Source: a virus. From it: 64,000 nt of DNA. Position 1 is the stretch's first letter. Every line of letters begins with the position of its first letter. A model generated the notes under the pieces. That model was not told the origin of the DNA, ran no database searches, and saw nothing but the letters and a program-made list of their open reading frames with translations. Shown here piece by piece: positions 28,171 to 36,618 of the stretch. Location of the stretch: IMG/VR virus record IMGVR_UViG_3300003323_000567, positions 1-64,000 of that record. One strand, written 5' to 3'. Position numbers and translations under genes: made by a program.

Positions 28171-29280
28171 TTAGGTCTCAAACGGTTTTATCTTAACTAT
28201 CCCATTGTTTCTATAATTCTCTCTCGAAATGTTCCATATTCCTGTTCTCTTGTGCCAAATCATGTCCATGACTGCAGCTATGACACCAGGATAATATTTT
28301 CCTTTTATCACAAATCCCCTCATACCTTGTGTAAGGTTCATAGTATCAGTCACATATATAAGAGGACTCTTATAGTTATTACTATCTGCTACTATAAAAG
28401 CAGGCCATCTGACTGTATAGTCTGCTAACTCTGTCTGCTTCTTTTTCCATTCTACTACAAGATAGAAATACAAAGCAGCCTGAATATAGTACTTGTACTT
28501 GAAATAGTTATTCAGAAACTCTCCTTCATTGTCCCACGCAGTTTTCAGATCATAAATATGTATTTCTTTTGCACTATGATCTATTATCAGCTTATCTACC
28601 AGACACTTAGCTTTCGCCTCATCTTCTTCTACTCCTTCCCCAAGGCAATCCTTCAAGCTATCCACTATAGGGAATTGATTATAAACTGTAATTCCTTCAC
28701 TATTGACCATATTTATGATGTCTGCAGTAATTTGGTTCGTTCTGAGCTCACTAATCACATTCAGAGCATTATCTACCATAGCAGGTTCAATTACTTCTTT
28801 TCCATGCGCCTCTCTTAGTTGCCTGTAGTAGATCTCCAGATCTGACCCCATGAATTTCCTTTTTACCACATCAAAGCTATCTCTCTTGAAGTCTACAACT
28901 GTCCCATTCCTATCAAACTTCACATTATTATAGGCCTCTTCGAGCATATCCTCAAGATCTCTGGTTACTTCCCCTGCTTCATTTGCACTTCTACTAGTAA
29001 CATTCATCAACTCATCTATAAGCTTCCCGTATTGCCCCTTGGGGGCATCTGTGATAGATAGTGTAAATCTCCTATCAAACTCGTCAGGGGAGAATATTAG
29101 GCAGTCTACCAGAGATCCGAAGATAGTGCTTTGGGTATCAGAATCTCGCACTGGTTCCTTTAAAATAAACTTTCTGTAATACTTCTTTCTATCCTCAATG
29201 AATACTTTGATCGAGGAGTATGAATCTATGTCGAGCGCTCTGTACTGTGCTTCTGTCATTTTAGATGTTGTATTATCCAT
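28171..29280 (-). CDS. PD-(D/E)XK exonuclease (RecB/Cas4-like)
   Basis: From ATG 29280 the product is 369 residues. SYSSIKVFIEDRKKYYRKF opens it, as in RecB/Cas4-like nucleases, and FGSLVDCLIFSPDEFDRRF follows near residue 55. The catalytic segment is CLVDKLIIDH, then IYDLKTAWD near residue 240: the D...(D)xK core of the PD-(D/E)XK fold. YYIQAALYFYLVVEW is the usual final helix. Such phage enzymes resect DNA ends for recombination, here beside RecA and an Hjc-like protein. Two hairpins lie just upstream of the start. Confidence 0.75.
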   Translation of the reverse strand: MDNTTSKMTEAQYRALDIDSYSSIKVFIEDRKKYYRKFILKEPVRDSDTQSTIFGSLVDCLIFSPDEFDRRFTLSITDAPKGQYGKLIDELMNVTSRSANEAGEVTRDLEDMLEEAYNNVKFDRNGTVVDFKRDSFDVVKRKFMGSDLEIYYRQLREAHGKEVIEPAMVDNALNVISELRTNQITADIINMVNSEGITVYNQFPIVDSLKDCLGEGVEEDEAKAKCLVDKLIIDHSAKEIHIYDLKTAWDNEGEFLNNYFKYKYYIQAALYFYLVVEWKKKQTELADYTVRWPAFIVADSNNYKSPLIYVTDTMNLTQGMRGFVIKGKYYPGVIAAVMDMIWHKRTGIWNISRENYRNNGIVKIKPFET

Positions 29281-29289
29281 AATACAAAT

Positions 29290-29354
29290 ATACACCCTCC
29301 TAGAACAAAAAGTATCAGGAGGGTGTATATAAATACCAGGACTGCAAACCTGGT
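29290..29354 (-). terminator. Double hairpin between two genes
   Basis: Two stems occur in tandem on the minus strand: a 6-bp stem (about 29335-29354) and a perfect 12-bp stem (29290-29301 with 29317-29328), the latter followed by a T-rich stretch. They terminate the upstream transcript or set the 5' end of the nuclease mRNA. Confidence 0.65.
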
Positions 29355-29359
29355 CTTGG

Positions 29360-29773
29360 TTATGAGTTTTTCTTTGTCCATTTCTCAGCATTTTTTAGGT
29401 GATTCAGAATGTTTCCTGCTCCTACGGGGTTATCAGAATGGACTGCATAAGGAGGAAGCTCAAGCTTATGATCAAGACAATAGTTGACCAGCCATTTGGC
29501 ACATTCATATCCAGTCTTTTCCACATAGTCCGAATATTCTACTTGTCCAGAACTCAGGAACTTCTGATAATGCTCATCTGCCAAATCATGGTCAAAGGAA
29601 ATGAACTCTGGCAACCCCATTTCTTCAATAGTATTCACAAATGATTTATAATTTCTACATATAACCCATCCATTCTCAAGGTAGATGGGATTTTTTCTCC
29701 CTATCCTAAGGTGCATGTAGCTCACACAGTGGACAGGATTTCTCTTGTCGTCAAGAAAGAGCTTGTATCCCAT
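29360..29773 (-). CDS. Receiver-like domain protein, possibly cyclic-phosphate processing (cREC-like)
   Basis: This 137-residue protein starts with a strand and acidic pair, LFLDDKRNP at residues 5-13, and has ISFDHDLADEH near 58 and HSDNPVGAGNI near 113-123. This matches the receiver-like family predicted by Aravind and co-workers to process cyclic-phosphate RNA ends in RNA repair. In a phage with interrupted and permuted tRNA genes, an enzyme that heals RNA ends would make sense. The biochemical role of the family is a prediction and the family match here is by eye. Confidence 0.6.
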   Translation of the reverse strand: MGYKLFLDDKRNPVHCVSYMHLRIGRKNPIYLENGWVICRNYKSFVNTIEEMGLPEFISFDHDLADEHYQKFLSSGQVEYSDYVEKTGYECAKWLVNYCLDHKLELPPYAVHSDNPVGAGNILNHLKNAEKWTKKNS

Positions 29774-29774
29774 A

Positions 29775-29912
29775 TTAGTCGTCTATTAAATTATCCACTA
29801 TCTCTCCAATGAAGTCTCTGACTATTTCCTCTCCTGCCGGCCATATGGAGGCCAATATGATCAAGAAGACTATTACTCCAACTGCTCCTATGATAATGTA
29901 AGCTATTCCCAT
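29775..29912 (-). CDS. Very small membrane protein
   Basis: This 45-residue frame begins MGIAYIIIGAVGVIVFLII, a single transmembrane helix, with an acidic cytoplasmic-type tail (GEEIVRDFIGEIVDNLIDD). Its ATG overlaps the stop of the Hjc-like gene and its stop lies 1 nt before the cREC-like start. The spacing supports a real gene; function unknown. Confidence 0.5.
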   Translation of the reverse strand: MGIAYIIIGAVGVIVFLIILASIWPAGEEIVRDFIGEIVDNLIDD

Positions 29913-30304
29913 TATAGATTTTTTACTTGTTTATAGGCCTTCAGGAACTCTACCCAATCTGCCCATGTCATGGTCACAAGTAGATTCTCCTCTACCAGAC
30001 CATCCAGCTTATGAATCAGTACCCTGGGGTTTTTGTGTATCCCATCTCCCGGAGGGAAGTTCTTAGCCAAAACCTCTTTCATTTCTTTAAAGAGGACATC
30101 AGCTTTTGGTCTGGCAGTCTTATAGCCAGACTTGATTTGGACATTGAGTGGGAGTCCGCTAAGATCAATTCCACAATCATCGAGTAATCTGCTTGCCTGT
30201 CTGGCAGTCTTACAGAACTCGAATCCTATATCCCTAAACTTCTTAGCAAACTCCCTCTCTGCATTATGTCCTTTTGTACGAGAGTATGATTTTGATCTTG
30301 TCAT
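29912..30304 (-). CDS. Hjc-like / PD-(D/E)XK small nuclease
   Basis: This 130-residue basic protein carries KGHNAEREFAKKFRDIGFEF, then CGIDLSGLPLNVQIKSGYK. The order E...D...QxK matches archaeal Holliday-junction resolvase (Hjc) and related PD-(D/E)XK endonucleases. It probably resolves recombination or replication junctions before packaging, in line with RecA and the RecB-like nuclease near by. It lies next to the ubiquitin-like cassette but has no obvious tie to it. Confidence 0.65.
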   Translation of the reverse strand: MTRSKSYSRTKGHNAEREFAKKFRDIGFEFCKTARQASRLLDDCGIDLSGLPLNVQIKSGYKTARPKADVLFKEMKEVLAKNFPPGDGIHKNPRVLIHKLDGLVEENLLVTMTWADWVEFLKAYKQVKNL

Positions 30305-30321
30305 TCAGCAAAGATACTGAA

Positions 30322-31173
30322 TTATTGTGGTGTCATATCACCATGAGAATCTCCCATTATGCCTCTTACTATAGCACCCGCTGCATCTGTTGCTATAGTG
30401 AGATCTGCTGTGAAGATGTCTTGAGAATTAATAGAATCATACAGCTGATTGAGGGCTCTGATAACGTCACTAGTATCCATGGAAGCTCCTGGGTCTATGA
30501 CAACATCTCCTCCAGCCTCAATGCTTACTGTTCCACGATTAGACTCTACCACCAGAGGCTGATTTACTGAGAAATCCCGCATTAGACAAGTCCTTACTAT
30601 AGCCTGCTTATACTTATTCAACTCAGATAGACTTCCCCCTCGGGGAAGGATGATTCTTTCTCCTACATAGTCCAGAATGTTATTACATTGAATTACATCA
30701 CCAGTGTGACCTTTTATTATGTCTTCTACTGCTGTTCTCACAGCTTTATGGCGATCATCAAATACATGCTTAGCTACGTAGAATTTGACCTGCTCAATGG
30801 AACTTATAGTCCTCATGCCATCTACACAGGCAATAAATAGGAGCTGATGATTCCCAGCAGGATCAAAAGTAGATAGGAATCCTTTTCCTATAAGATAAGT
30901 CCTTTGCTTTATCGTAAAATATAGAGGCAGCTTAGCAAGATTCATGATCTCCTTTATCTTCTTGGTGTTCAGTAGCCTACCTCTAAGCTGATTACTATAG
31001 GTACAATACTCTAGCTCAAACTCATCTGATAGTTCTCCTTTTAGGATAAATGGATAGTTCTGCGATTCTTTGCTAAAGTAGAGACCATATGGTTCCTTTT
31101 CTCCATATGAAAAGGAGTTAGCAAAAGAAAAGGTATTCTCTACTAGAGAATCCCCAAATTCTAATGTTGTCAT
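30322..31173 (-). CDS. Protein of unknown function linked to the ubiquitin-like cassette
   Basis: This 283-residue protein overlaps the E1-like gene by 4 nt (ATGA), so it belongs to that operon. It has a beta-rich N-terminus (SFANSFSYGEKEPYGLYF), a central KLPLYFTIKQRTYL segment and an acidic, glycine-rich C-terminus. I cannot assign a fold. Its constant neighbourship suggests a substrate or accessory factor of the conjugation system; a similarity to 'protein B' of PRTRC operons is possible but unproven. Confidence 0.5.
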   Translation of the reverse strand: MTTLEFGDSLVENTFSFANSFSYGEKEPYGLYFSKESQNYPFILKGELSDEFELEYCTYSNQLRGRLLNTKKIKEIMNLAKLPLYFTIKQRTYLIGKGFLSTFDPAGNHQLLFIACVDGMRTISSIEQVKFYVAKHVFDDRHKAVRTAVEDIIKGHTGDVIQCNNILDYVGERIILPRGGSLSELNKYKQAIVRTCLMRDFSVNQPLVVESNRGTVSIEAGGDVVIDPGASMDTSDVIRALNQLYDSINSQDIFTADLTIATDAAGAIVRGIMGDSHGDMTPQ

Positions 31174-31895
31174 GTTACAAGATTTGCGGGTATCAAATAT
31201 TCATACATGAAAGGGACTGCCCTTAGAGCAGGAAAGCCTCTTCCTATCATCTCCACATTTGCTACCCAATTAGTCAAAAATCCTACCATATGGGAGGCTA
31301 TCATGGCAGCACAGTGAGAAGTCTGCTTGAAAGTACATTCAGCTTCCTCTACCTCCTTGTCGTCAAATAGCCAGTTTCTTTCGTAATTCTCCATTCTGGC
31401 AGTATCATTACCCATCATATTGAAGATTTGTAACTGTTCTGCCAGAAGCCTCCCATCCTGAAAGAAGCAATTCCCCCTATCCCCCTCGGGAAGTGTAGAG
31501 ATGTGCCTTTTCCAGTTGTTAAAGGCTACTTTTCTTGCGACCATATTATCAAACCCACAAATCATGATATCATTTGAGAAAGAATCTTCATCATATCTAG
31601 TTGGATAGATACTTACCTGACAATTCGAGAATTCTGATATCACATCAGCCATGGCATCAACCTTAAGCATCCCTACAGCATTATGTTTCACAATTTGTCC
31701 AGTCATATTATGTACCTCATATTTATCCATATCAAATAAGTGCAAGTTACATCCAATCCTTGACAGCAAAAGAGCTGTCCAACTTCCAATTCCACCTTGC
31801 CCTAATACCATTACATCTCTTTTGTAGAGCAAGGGGAACCAACTGGCTCCCTTTACTCTACCAAACTGAGGTTCAACTGTTTCTATCTGAAACAT
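31170..31895 (-). CDS. E1/ThiF-like ubiquitin-activating enzyme
   Basis: This 241-residue protein has the ATP-binding loop VLGQGGIGSWTA at residues 31-41, the acidic strand LHLFDMDKYEVHN near 56-62 (metal/ribose contact) and MICGFDNMVARK near 111. This is the ThiF/E1 adenylation fold in its short bacterial form. A late HCAAMIASHMV segment could give a thioester Cys. It would adenylate the C-terminus of the Ubl encoded upstream. The gene sits one base from the JAB gene and overlaps the downstream gene, in a Ubl-E2-JAB-E1 order reminiscent of PRTRC and Bil/Bub-type operons. Confidence 0.82.
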   Translation of the reverse strand: MFQIETVEPQFGRVKGASWFPLLYKRDVMVLGQGGIGSWTALLLSRIGCNLHLFDMDKYEVHNMTGQIVKHNAVGMLKVDAMADVISEFSNCQVSIYPTRYDEDSFSNDIMICGFDNMVARKVAFNNWKRHISTLPEGDRGNCFFQDGRLLAEQLQIFNMMGNDTARMENYERNWLFDDKEVEEAECTFKQTSHCAAMIASHMVGFLTNWVANVEMIGRGFPALRAVPFMYEYLIPANLVT

Positions 31896-31896
31896 A

Positions 31897-33165
31897 CTAA
31901 TTTCCTTTAATTTCGAGGTTTATAGCCTCCGTTAAATGACTTACCAGCTCAGGGTAGTCATTCTCATAGGTTTCCAGAATTTCAACGCACTTCTCCATAA
32001 TAGAATCGAAGAACATTAATTTCTGGCAATCTTCTGGGAAAGAGTCAATATAGAACTCTACAGCTCTGGTCTCTATTGCATCACAATAAAAGTGAAGCTG
32101 ATAAGGTGCTTTCCGAGATACATAATCCTCCTCAATAGGAAAGAACTCATTATCCAGTTTCTTCATTAGATTGCTCAGAGTTCCTTCATATAAGAAATCC
32201 AGAGACAAGAGCTTTGCTAGTAAAGTATAGACTCTAGGATCAGTCCTCATATTTCCCACTCGTTCCACCACCGAAGTTCCCTTTCCTCCTGGAACCCAGG
32301 GCTCTCTGTAGTCCTTACTTCTGATAATCTCACCATCTTTCGTTCCCTGAGGGATAGTACTTGACCCTTTAACGTCATCAAATAATCCGGCTTGCCTCCA
32401 CCTTGGATCAATGGTTGGGAGCTTATAGGACGAATTAGTCGCTGCAGCAGCTTTACGAGCCTTTTCCTTAAGCTCTTTGGCCTCTTTGAGCTCTTGAAAT
32501 CGACTCTTAAAAGAGTCCTCCACAGACTCCCCCGGCTTCAAGACCTCGCACTTGTATACATAAATAGCTTCACCTTCTTTCTTTCCCACCAGATTTTTCT
32601 CTGTCTTCTTACCTTCCTGGTTCATGAAACTTATTGTAATCTTGTTCTCAGATGTGGTCTCTGCCTTGAAGGCAATCTTGGCACACATCTCATTACGATT
32701 ATTTACGATAAGAGATACATAGAAATTGTGGAAGACACAATTATCAACCAATTCACTGTTATCTGTGCCAGAGAAGAATACTGCCATATTATTGTGGGAA
32801 TGAATATGACCTTTCTTCATGGATAAAGCCTCAGGATTTGCCATCAGGAACTTGATCAGGTCTGGGTCAGCCGGATCATATTCTGTATATGCCTGAGTAC
32901 CAATGTCTAAGAGGAATAAACCTTTGGCAATGATCTTAAAGTCTTCATTACCAAAGTCTCCTTCAGTTTCATAGAATAACATACCAGACCACTCATCGTT
33001 CCAGATTTCCTTACATAGGAAAGTTATCTGATTCTGCAGATCAGGAGTTATAAACAAGGGAACTACCTGACTTAATTCCTGCAGAGCTAAGCGCGGTTTT
33101 TGTGAGGTCTCGTGAGAGCTTTTTACAAGTCTCTTTTGTAATTTTTGGGTTTGCGAAGATTTCAT
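31897..33165 (-). CDS. JAB/JAMM-domain deubiquitinase-like protease
   Basis: From ATG 33165 the product is 422 residues. The JAMM metal site is intact: Glu58 (DEWSGM), then GHIHSHNNMAVFFSGTD with HSH at about 122-124, Ser132 and Asp135, giving E...HSH-x7-S-x2-D. The family cleaves ubiquitin-like proteins, either trimming the precursor or removing it from targets. A Lys-rich coiled region and a helical C-terminal domain follow. The N-terminal 40 codons overlap the end of the E2-like gene in another frame, an unusually long overlap (about 125 nt), so a later non-ATG start is possible. Confidence 0.82.
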   Translation of the reverse strand: MKSSQTQKLQKRLVKSSHETSQKPRLALQELSQVVPLFITPDLQNQITFLCKEIWNDEWSGMLFYETEGDFGNEDFKIIAKGLFLLDIGTQAYTEYDPADPDLIKFLMANPEALSMKKGHIHSHNNMAVFFSGTDNSELVDNCVFHNFYVSLIVNNRNEMCAKIAFKAETTSENKITISFMNQEGKKTEKNLVGKKEGEAIYVYKCEVLKPGESVEDSFKSRFQELKEAKELKEKARKAAAATNSSYKLPTIDPRWRQAGLFDDVKGSSTIPQGTKDGEIIRSKDYREPWVPGGKGTSVVERVGNMRTDPRVYTLLAKLLSLDFLYEGTLSNLMKKLDNEFFPIEEDYVSRKAPYQLHFYCDAIETRAVEFYIDSFPEDCQKLMFFDSIMEKCVEILETYENDYPELVSHLTEAINLEIKGN

Positions 33166-34210
33166 TTGTGTGTGTTTGTGTTCTTTCAATTACTTCAAAT
33201 TCTATGTCCCGTCCCTTAAAATTCAGAACTGGTCCTCTTTCGAAAATAATGTTTCTAGTATCCTCGGGCATAGCGTAGTACTGCCCTGCATTATCCCTTA
33301 GGGCTAGGAAGAGAGAGTTTCTATCAATATGCCTATAGCCAAATAAGGTCTGCATATTCCAATGAGCAATCTTATCTGCCATCCATTTCTCAAGATCAAG
33401 GGTTGGAATAGCAGTAATAGCTCTTTCTTCCACATTAAACCTGAACAGATTCATAATATCAGAGACACTAAGCTCTCTTGCCATATTTGAAATAATGACA
33501 CTAGCTGCCTTTTTAGCCATGTAGTCAGGAAGACTGTTATATGTACTTAATCTATCACTCCTGCTAAAGACATTTTCCATAAACATATAAGGGTGACCTT
33601 CTTTGGACTCCCATTCCAGATAGTTCTTGATATGCATCAAGAGCATCATAAAGTTTTCCGATGTGAATCTGGTATTCAGGAGAGCCAAAACCTGGTTTAT
33701 TTCACCCACCCCTGTACAGAAAGTGTGAAATGTCATCACACTAGGACTTAACCTCGGTAAGTGAGAATGAACATAGGAGGACACAAATTCTGCCTCAGTC
33801 AGTGTAGTTCTCATACCTTGTATGTAGGATGCAAGTGTTCCATTAGGTCGAAGGAATAATCTCACATACATATTTCTGATAAGATGTTGATCCTTATCAT
33901 TTTTGATGGTGATTTCTGGAAAATGGATAAGGATTTGATAACTCATGCAATCTTGAACTTGGGTACGTAGATAAGAGGCAACTCTTAGAGGTTCCAATGT
34001 TACCAGATTCCTTTCTACCCCTTGCCATAGTCCTACTTGGTTTAGCATCCTGCTAACACTAAAGTAAGTAGGTTTGGCTATCTGATTCCTCTCTTCTCCA
34101 TAGACACTATTCAATATTGCCTTCATTTCTGCAAGTACCTCAAAGTTGGTTCCTTTTTCCACTTCCAGACATGCAGCTTCTATTTTTTCTTGTACTATTG
34201 TTGAAGACAT
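33041..34210 (-). CDS. E2-like (UBC-fold) conjugating protein, putative
   Basis: This 389-residue protein has a central block, HSHLPRLSPSV, then FHTFCTGVGEI with Cys165, and LLMHIKNYLEWESKEGHPY. The spacing of a His-rich strand, a catalytic-type Cys in an FC(T/L)G setting and a helix with WESKEG-PY recalls E2/UBC domains in bacterial ubiquitin-like operons. It lies between the Ubl and JAB genes. I see no RING-type E3. The long N- and C-terminal extensions are unlike minimal E2s. Structure prediction would be needed to raise confidence. Confidence 0.55.
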   Translation of the reverse strand: MSSTIVQEKIEAACLEVEKGTNFEVLAEMKAILNSVYGEERNQIAKPTYFSVSRMLNQVGLWQGVERNLVTLEPLRVASYLRTQVQDCMSYQILIHFPEITIKNDKDQHLIRNMYVRLFLRPNGTLASYIQGMRTTLTEAEFVSSYVHSHLPRLSPSVMTFHTFCTGVGEINQVLALLNTRFTSENFMMLLMHIKNYLEWESKEGHPYMFMENVFSRSDRLSTYNSLPDYMAKKAASVIISNMARELSVSDIMNLFRFNVEERAITAIPTLDLEKWMADKIAHWNMQTLFGYRHIDRNSLFLALRDNAGQYYAMPEDTRNIIFERGPVLNFKGRDIEFEVIERTQTHTNEIFANPKITKETCKKLSRDLTKTALSSAGIKSGSSLVYNS

Positions 34211-34221
34211 AATAGAAAATT

Positions 34222-34245
34222 AGGGGAGATCCTAAGACCTCCCCT
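34222..34245 (-). terminator. Hairpin between Ubl and E2-like genes
   Basis: A 7-bp stem, AGGGGAG with CTCCCCT, and a 10-nt loop are followed by a T-rich run on the minus strand. It may attenuate expression so that the Ubl is made in excess over the enzymes. Confidence 0.65.
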
Positions 34246-34252
34246 GTTTAAA

Positions 34253-34783
34253 TTAACCAAATATTTCCATATTCTTCTGCAACTTTGCAGCTTCTGCCCT
34301 TAGGGAAGCCAGGACTGGGTCGGTAGGAGTGGGTAATGGGGCTCTACCTGCTCTCTTTGTTGTACTGGTCAATACATCAATAGCCTTTTCCAGCAAAGCA
34401 AAAGCACGTTTAGCCCTAGCAATTGCCAGATCTTTGCTACTTTTAAAGATAAAATTGCCAGAATCAGGATCTTCTTCTGACCAGTCTTCATCTTCCCAAC
34501 CAGTCGTGTCTTCCATGTCTGCATCCTCATCAATCAGTTCATCATCAGAATAGCCACTTTTAACCTTTTGTGGCATTAGGAATAACTGAAATTCACCCTC
34601 AGGGAGCTCAGCCTGTAAGCTTTCCAGAGTTACCTGACCAGGATTGGTCATTGCCTTTAATCCTTCAAAACGAACTCCTGCAGATGCCAGATCAGATTGG
34701 AGATCTCCCCAGGTTGTTGCATTTGAGAAAACTTCTTTCATGTTGTCACCAAGAGTACTGTAAGTTACGATTCTACGTGCCAT
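34253..34783 (-). CDS. Ubiquitin-like (beta-grasp) modifier with long tail, putative
   Basis: This 176-residue protein begins with a compact domain of about 70 residues: strand RRIVTYSTLGDN, helix-forming TTWGDLQSDLASAGV, EGLKAMTN, then strands ending FQLFLMPQKVKSG. The order beta-beta-alpha-beta-beta fits a ubiquitin-like fold as in PRTRC protein C-type Ubls. A very acidic linker (DDELIDEDADMED) and a basic helical tail follow. The Gly at the domain end could become the conjugated terminus if JAB trims the tail. It is the first gene of the cassette, separated by a terminator, compatible with high expression. Confidence 0.55.
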   Translation of the reverse strand: MARRIVTYSTLGDNMKEVFSNATTWGDLQSDLASAGVRFEGLKAMTNPGQVTLESLQAELPEGEFQLFLMPQKVKSGYSDDELIDEDADMEDTTGWEDEDWSEEDPDSGNFIFKSSKDLAIARAKRAFALLEKAIDVLTSTTKRAGRAPLPTPTDPVLASLRAEAAKLQKNMEIFG

Positions 34784-34803
34784 ATTGCTTCTTTTTTTAA
34801 TGT

Positions 34804-35328
34804 TTAGCTAAATAATTGTTCTCTACTTGTCACTACTGGAGCAGGTTCTCCAGCATTTGTTACCACTACATCTTGTACAGGAGCAAAACTCCCTCTGGAG
34901 AGACCCTCTGCTATTGGAGCAGGAGTTGCCTCTCTATCCACAATATTTAACTGTATTGGAGGAATTGTTTTCTTGTTCCTCAGCTTTGAATGTTTGAAGA
35001 GCTGTACAATCTGGCCTGGGGTCAGATTATAATACTGCTGGATACTTCCATATCCCTTATCATCCTTTGCCAGCCTTGTATAGCCTCGTTTCAAAAGATC
35101 CAATACATCTTGTACCACAATCTCTGGTGCTGTGCTTGAACTCATATTACTTGAATTATTAGTGTCAGTTCTCTGATACTTTCTCCCTTGGGCTCTGTAC
35201 TCTTCACTAATCTGATCCTCCAGATCCCTTTGTACATATGTTCTAGTCTTTTCTGACCTTTCCTCCAACTCCTGTCCTTCTTTCAGGAGTCCTAACCTCC
35301 TCAGTTCTTCCAACATCAAGTTGTCCAT
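34804..35328 (-). CDS. Phage protein of unknown function with helical DNA-binding-like middle
   Basis: This 174-residue protein has a charged coiled N-terminus (LEERSEKTRTYVQRDLEDQ), a low-complexity Ser/Asn linker, and a helical unit VLDLLKRGYTRLAKDD followed by LTPGQIVQLFKHSKLRNKK, which looks like a helix-turn-helix. The C-terminal 40 residues are Pro/Val-rich. It overlaps the uracil-DNA glycosylase gene by 86 nt. Regulatory function is only a guess. Confidence 0.45.
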   Translation of the reverse strand: MDNLMLEELRRLGLLKEGQELEERSEKTRTYVQRDLEDQISEEYRAQGRKYQRTDTNNSSNMSSSTAPEIVVQDVLDLLKRGYTRLAKDDKGYGSIQQYYNLTPGQIVQLFKHSKLRNKKTIPPIQLNIVDREATPAPIAEGLSRGSFAPVQDVVVTNAGEPAPVVTSREQLFS

Positions 35329-36037
35329 ATACCCAGTTTATTTGTTCCTCATTACAATTCTTCAAGATCTTATTGATCTTGGTGAAAATCTTATCATGCT
35401 CCCACTCCCTTCCCTTATGAGCAGCTGCTGCAGGATGTTCTACTTCAAAACCCCAGTGTAGAAAAGGAACAATAGTTTTTGCCATAATGTGAGCATTTTT
35501 CCCAAAAGAAACATATACAAGCCCTTTTGTATAGAAATTGATCACATTCTCAAAGAGATAGTTAATGAACTTGTCCCACCTACCCCCATGGGAAGATGGT
35601 TTGCTCATTTCCACAGTTAAGCTGGTATTAAGGAGCAGGATACCTTGTTGGGCTAAATAGGACAGATCTGGTTGTCTTGGAACCTTTACTCCCAAATCAT
35701 CTTCCATACCTTGATAGAATAGCTCAAGAGAAGGCTGACATACCCCTGTATTGCTACAGCTCATTGCCATTCCATCTGCAGTATAAATCCTCTTGCCATT
35801 ATGATCAAGTTTTACCCATGGATATGGATCCTGGAGTATAAAGACTGCCCTTAGCTTAGAAAAAGGACATTCTCTGAATGCTCTGAAAGTATTAGAATGC
35901 TCTGGGCATATAATCTTCCCTTCTCTAGCCTCAGCCTTTAGGAATTTATATATGTCATCAAAGTCTTGAGATTCAATGAATTCCCTAAATTTGGGAGCCC
36001 AATCTCCTAGCTGTGGTGCTATTTTTTCGTATTCCAT
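35243..36037 (-). CDS. ung: Uracil-DNA glycosylase (family 1-like)
   Basis: This 264-residue enzyme carries the water-activating motif LQDPYPW with Asp70 (canonical GQDPYH), GVCQPSLELF near 98, LLLNTSLTVEM near 133-144 and the closing HPAAAAHKGR near 201-210 in place of HPSPLS. Two departures from the consensus (His to Pro after PY, and the altered final loop) may change specificity. It removes uracil from DNA by base flipping. The last 20 residues overlap the next gene and may be a weak extension. It lies within the replication gene cluster. Confidence 0.82.
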   Translation of the reverse strand: MEYEKIAPQLGDWAPKFREFIESQDFDDIYKFLKAEAREGKIICPEHSNTFRAFRECPFSKLRAVFILQDPYPWVKLDHNGKRIYTADGMAMSCSNTGVCQPSLELFYQGMEDDLGVKVPRQPDLSYLAQQGILLLNTSLTVEMSKPSSHGGRWDKFINYLFENVINFYTKGLVYVSFGKNAHIMAKTIVPFLHWGFEVEHPAAAAHKGREWEHDKIFTKINKILKNCNEEQINWVYGQLDVGRTEEVRTPERRTGVGGKVRKD

Positions 36038-36618
36038 TAGGTTAACCTCCAGACGGCTACTTGATTATTACCAATCCTGTCTACATAGAACTTCTTATCT
36101 GTGTCCATTAGAGAGACAAAGCTATTCACTCCTGCTCTAGCCATTGAGATCTTTCTTGATATATTATCCTCAGTGCAATCATCAAATATCACAATATGAT
36201 CTCCTACTTGCATGGCTTTGAGTGGTAAAGACCTGTAATTGAAATACTTTGCCTTTTTCTTCTCTACTTGTGCAGAGCTCACAGGAGCTGAAACATCTTT
36301 CTTAATCTCAAAAGATGAGCTCTTTTGCTTCTCAGAAGAAGAATTAGAGCTTTGTGTACTTTTGCGAACAACTCCTTCAACAGCATATCTTACAGGCTTA
36401 AAATAGGCTTTATCAGCAATTTCTCCTATTCTCTCAAGAGATAGTCCATCAAGTGGGATTGTGCCTGTTCCATCAGTGTGGATAATAAAGCATCTTTCTC
36501 CCCTGATCTCCATGTCTCCAGGCTTATTTCTGTAAAGCCCGCAGCTCTTTACCTTTTCTGTGATATACTTCACTGCATCCTTTTTTAAGTCTGCAATGCG
36601 AGATCCATATGAAATCAT
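36037..36618 (-). CDS. Replication-cluster protein of unknown function
   Basis: This 193-residue protein has an N-terminal helical domain, a long Ser/Lys-rich linker (about residues 85-120) and a C-terminal beta domain with VGDHIVIFDDCTEDN. It shares stop/start bases with the glycosylase on one side and the primase on the other (4-nt ATGA-type overlaps), so it is part of the replication operon. No enzyme motif is apparent. Confidence 0.5.
   Translation of the reverse strand: MISYGSRIADLKKDAVKYITEKVKSCGLYRNKPGDMEIRGERCFIIHTDGTGTIPLDGLSLERIGEIADKAYFKPVRYAVEGVVRKSTQSSNSSSEKQKSSSFEIKKDVSAPVSSAQVEKKKAKYFNYRSLPLKAMQVGDHIVIFDDCTEDNISRKISMARAGVNSFVSLMDTDKKFYVDRIGNNQVAVWRLT

Noticed and set aside
34222-34245. 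Riboswitch between Ubl and E2-like genes
   Set aside because: It is a single short hairpin with T-run; a terminator or attenuator explains it.
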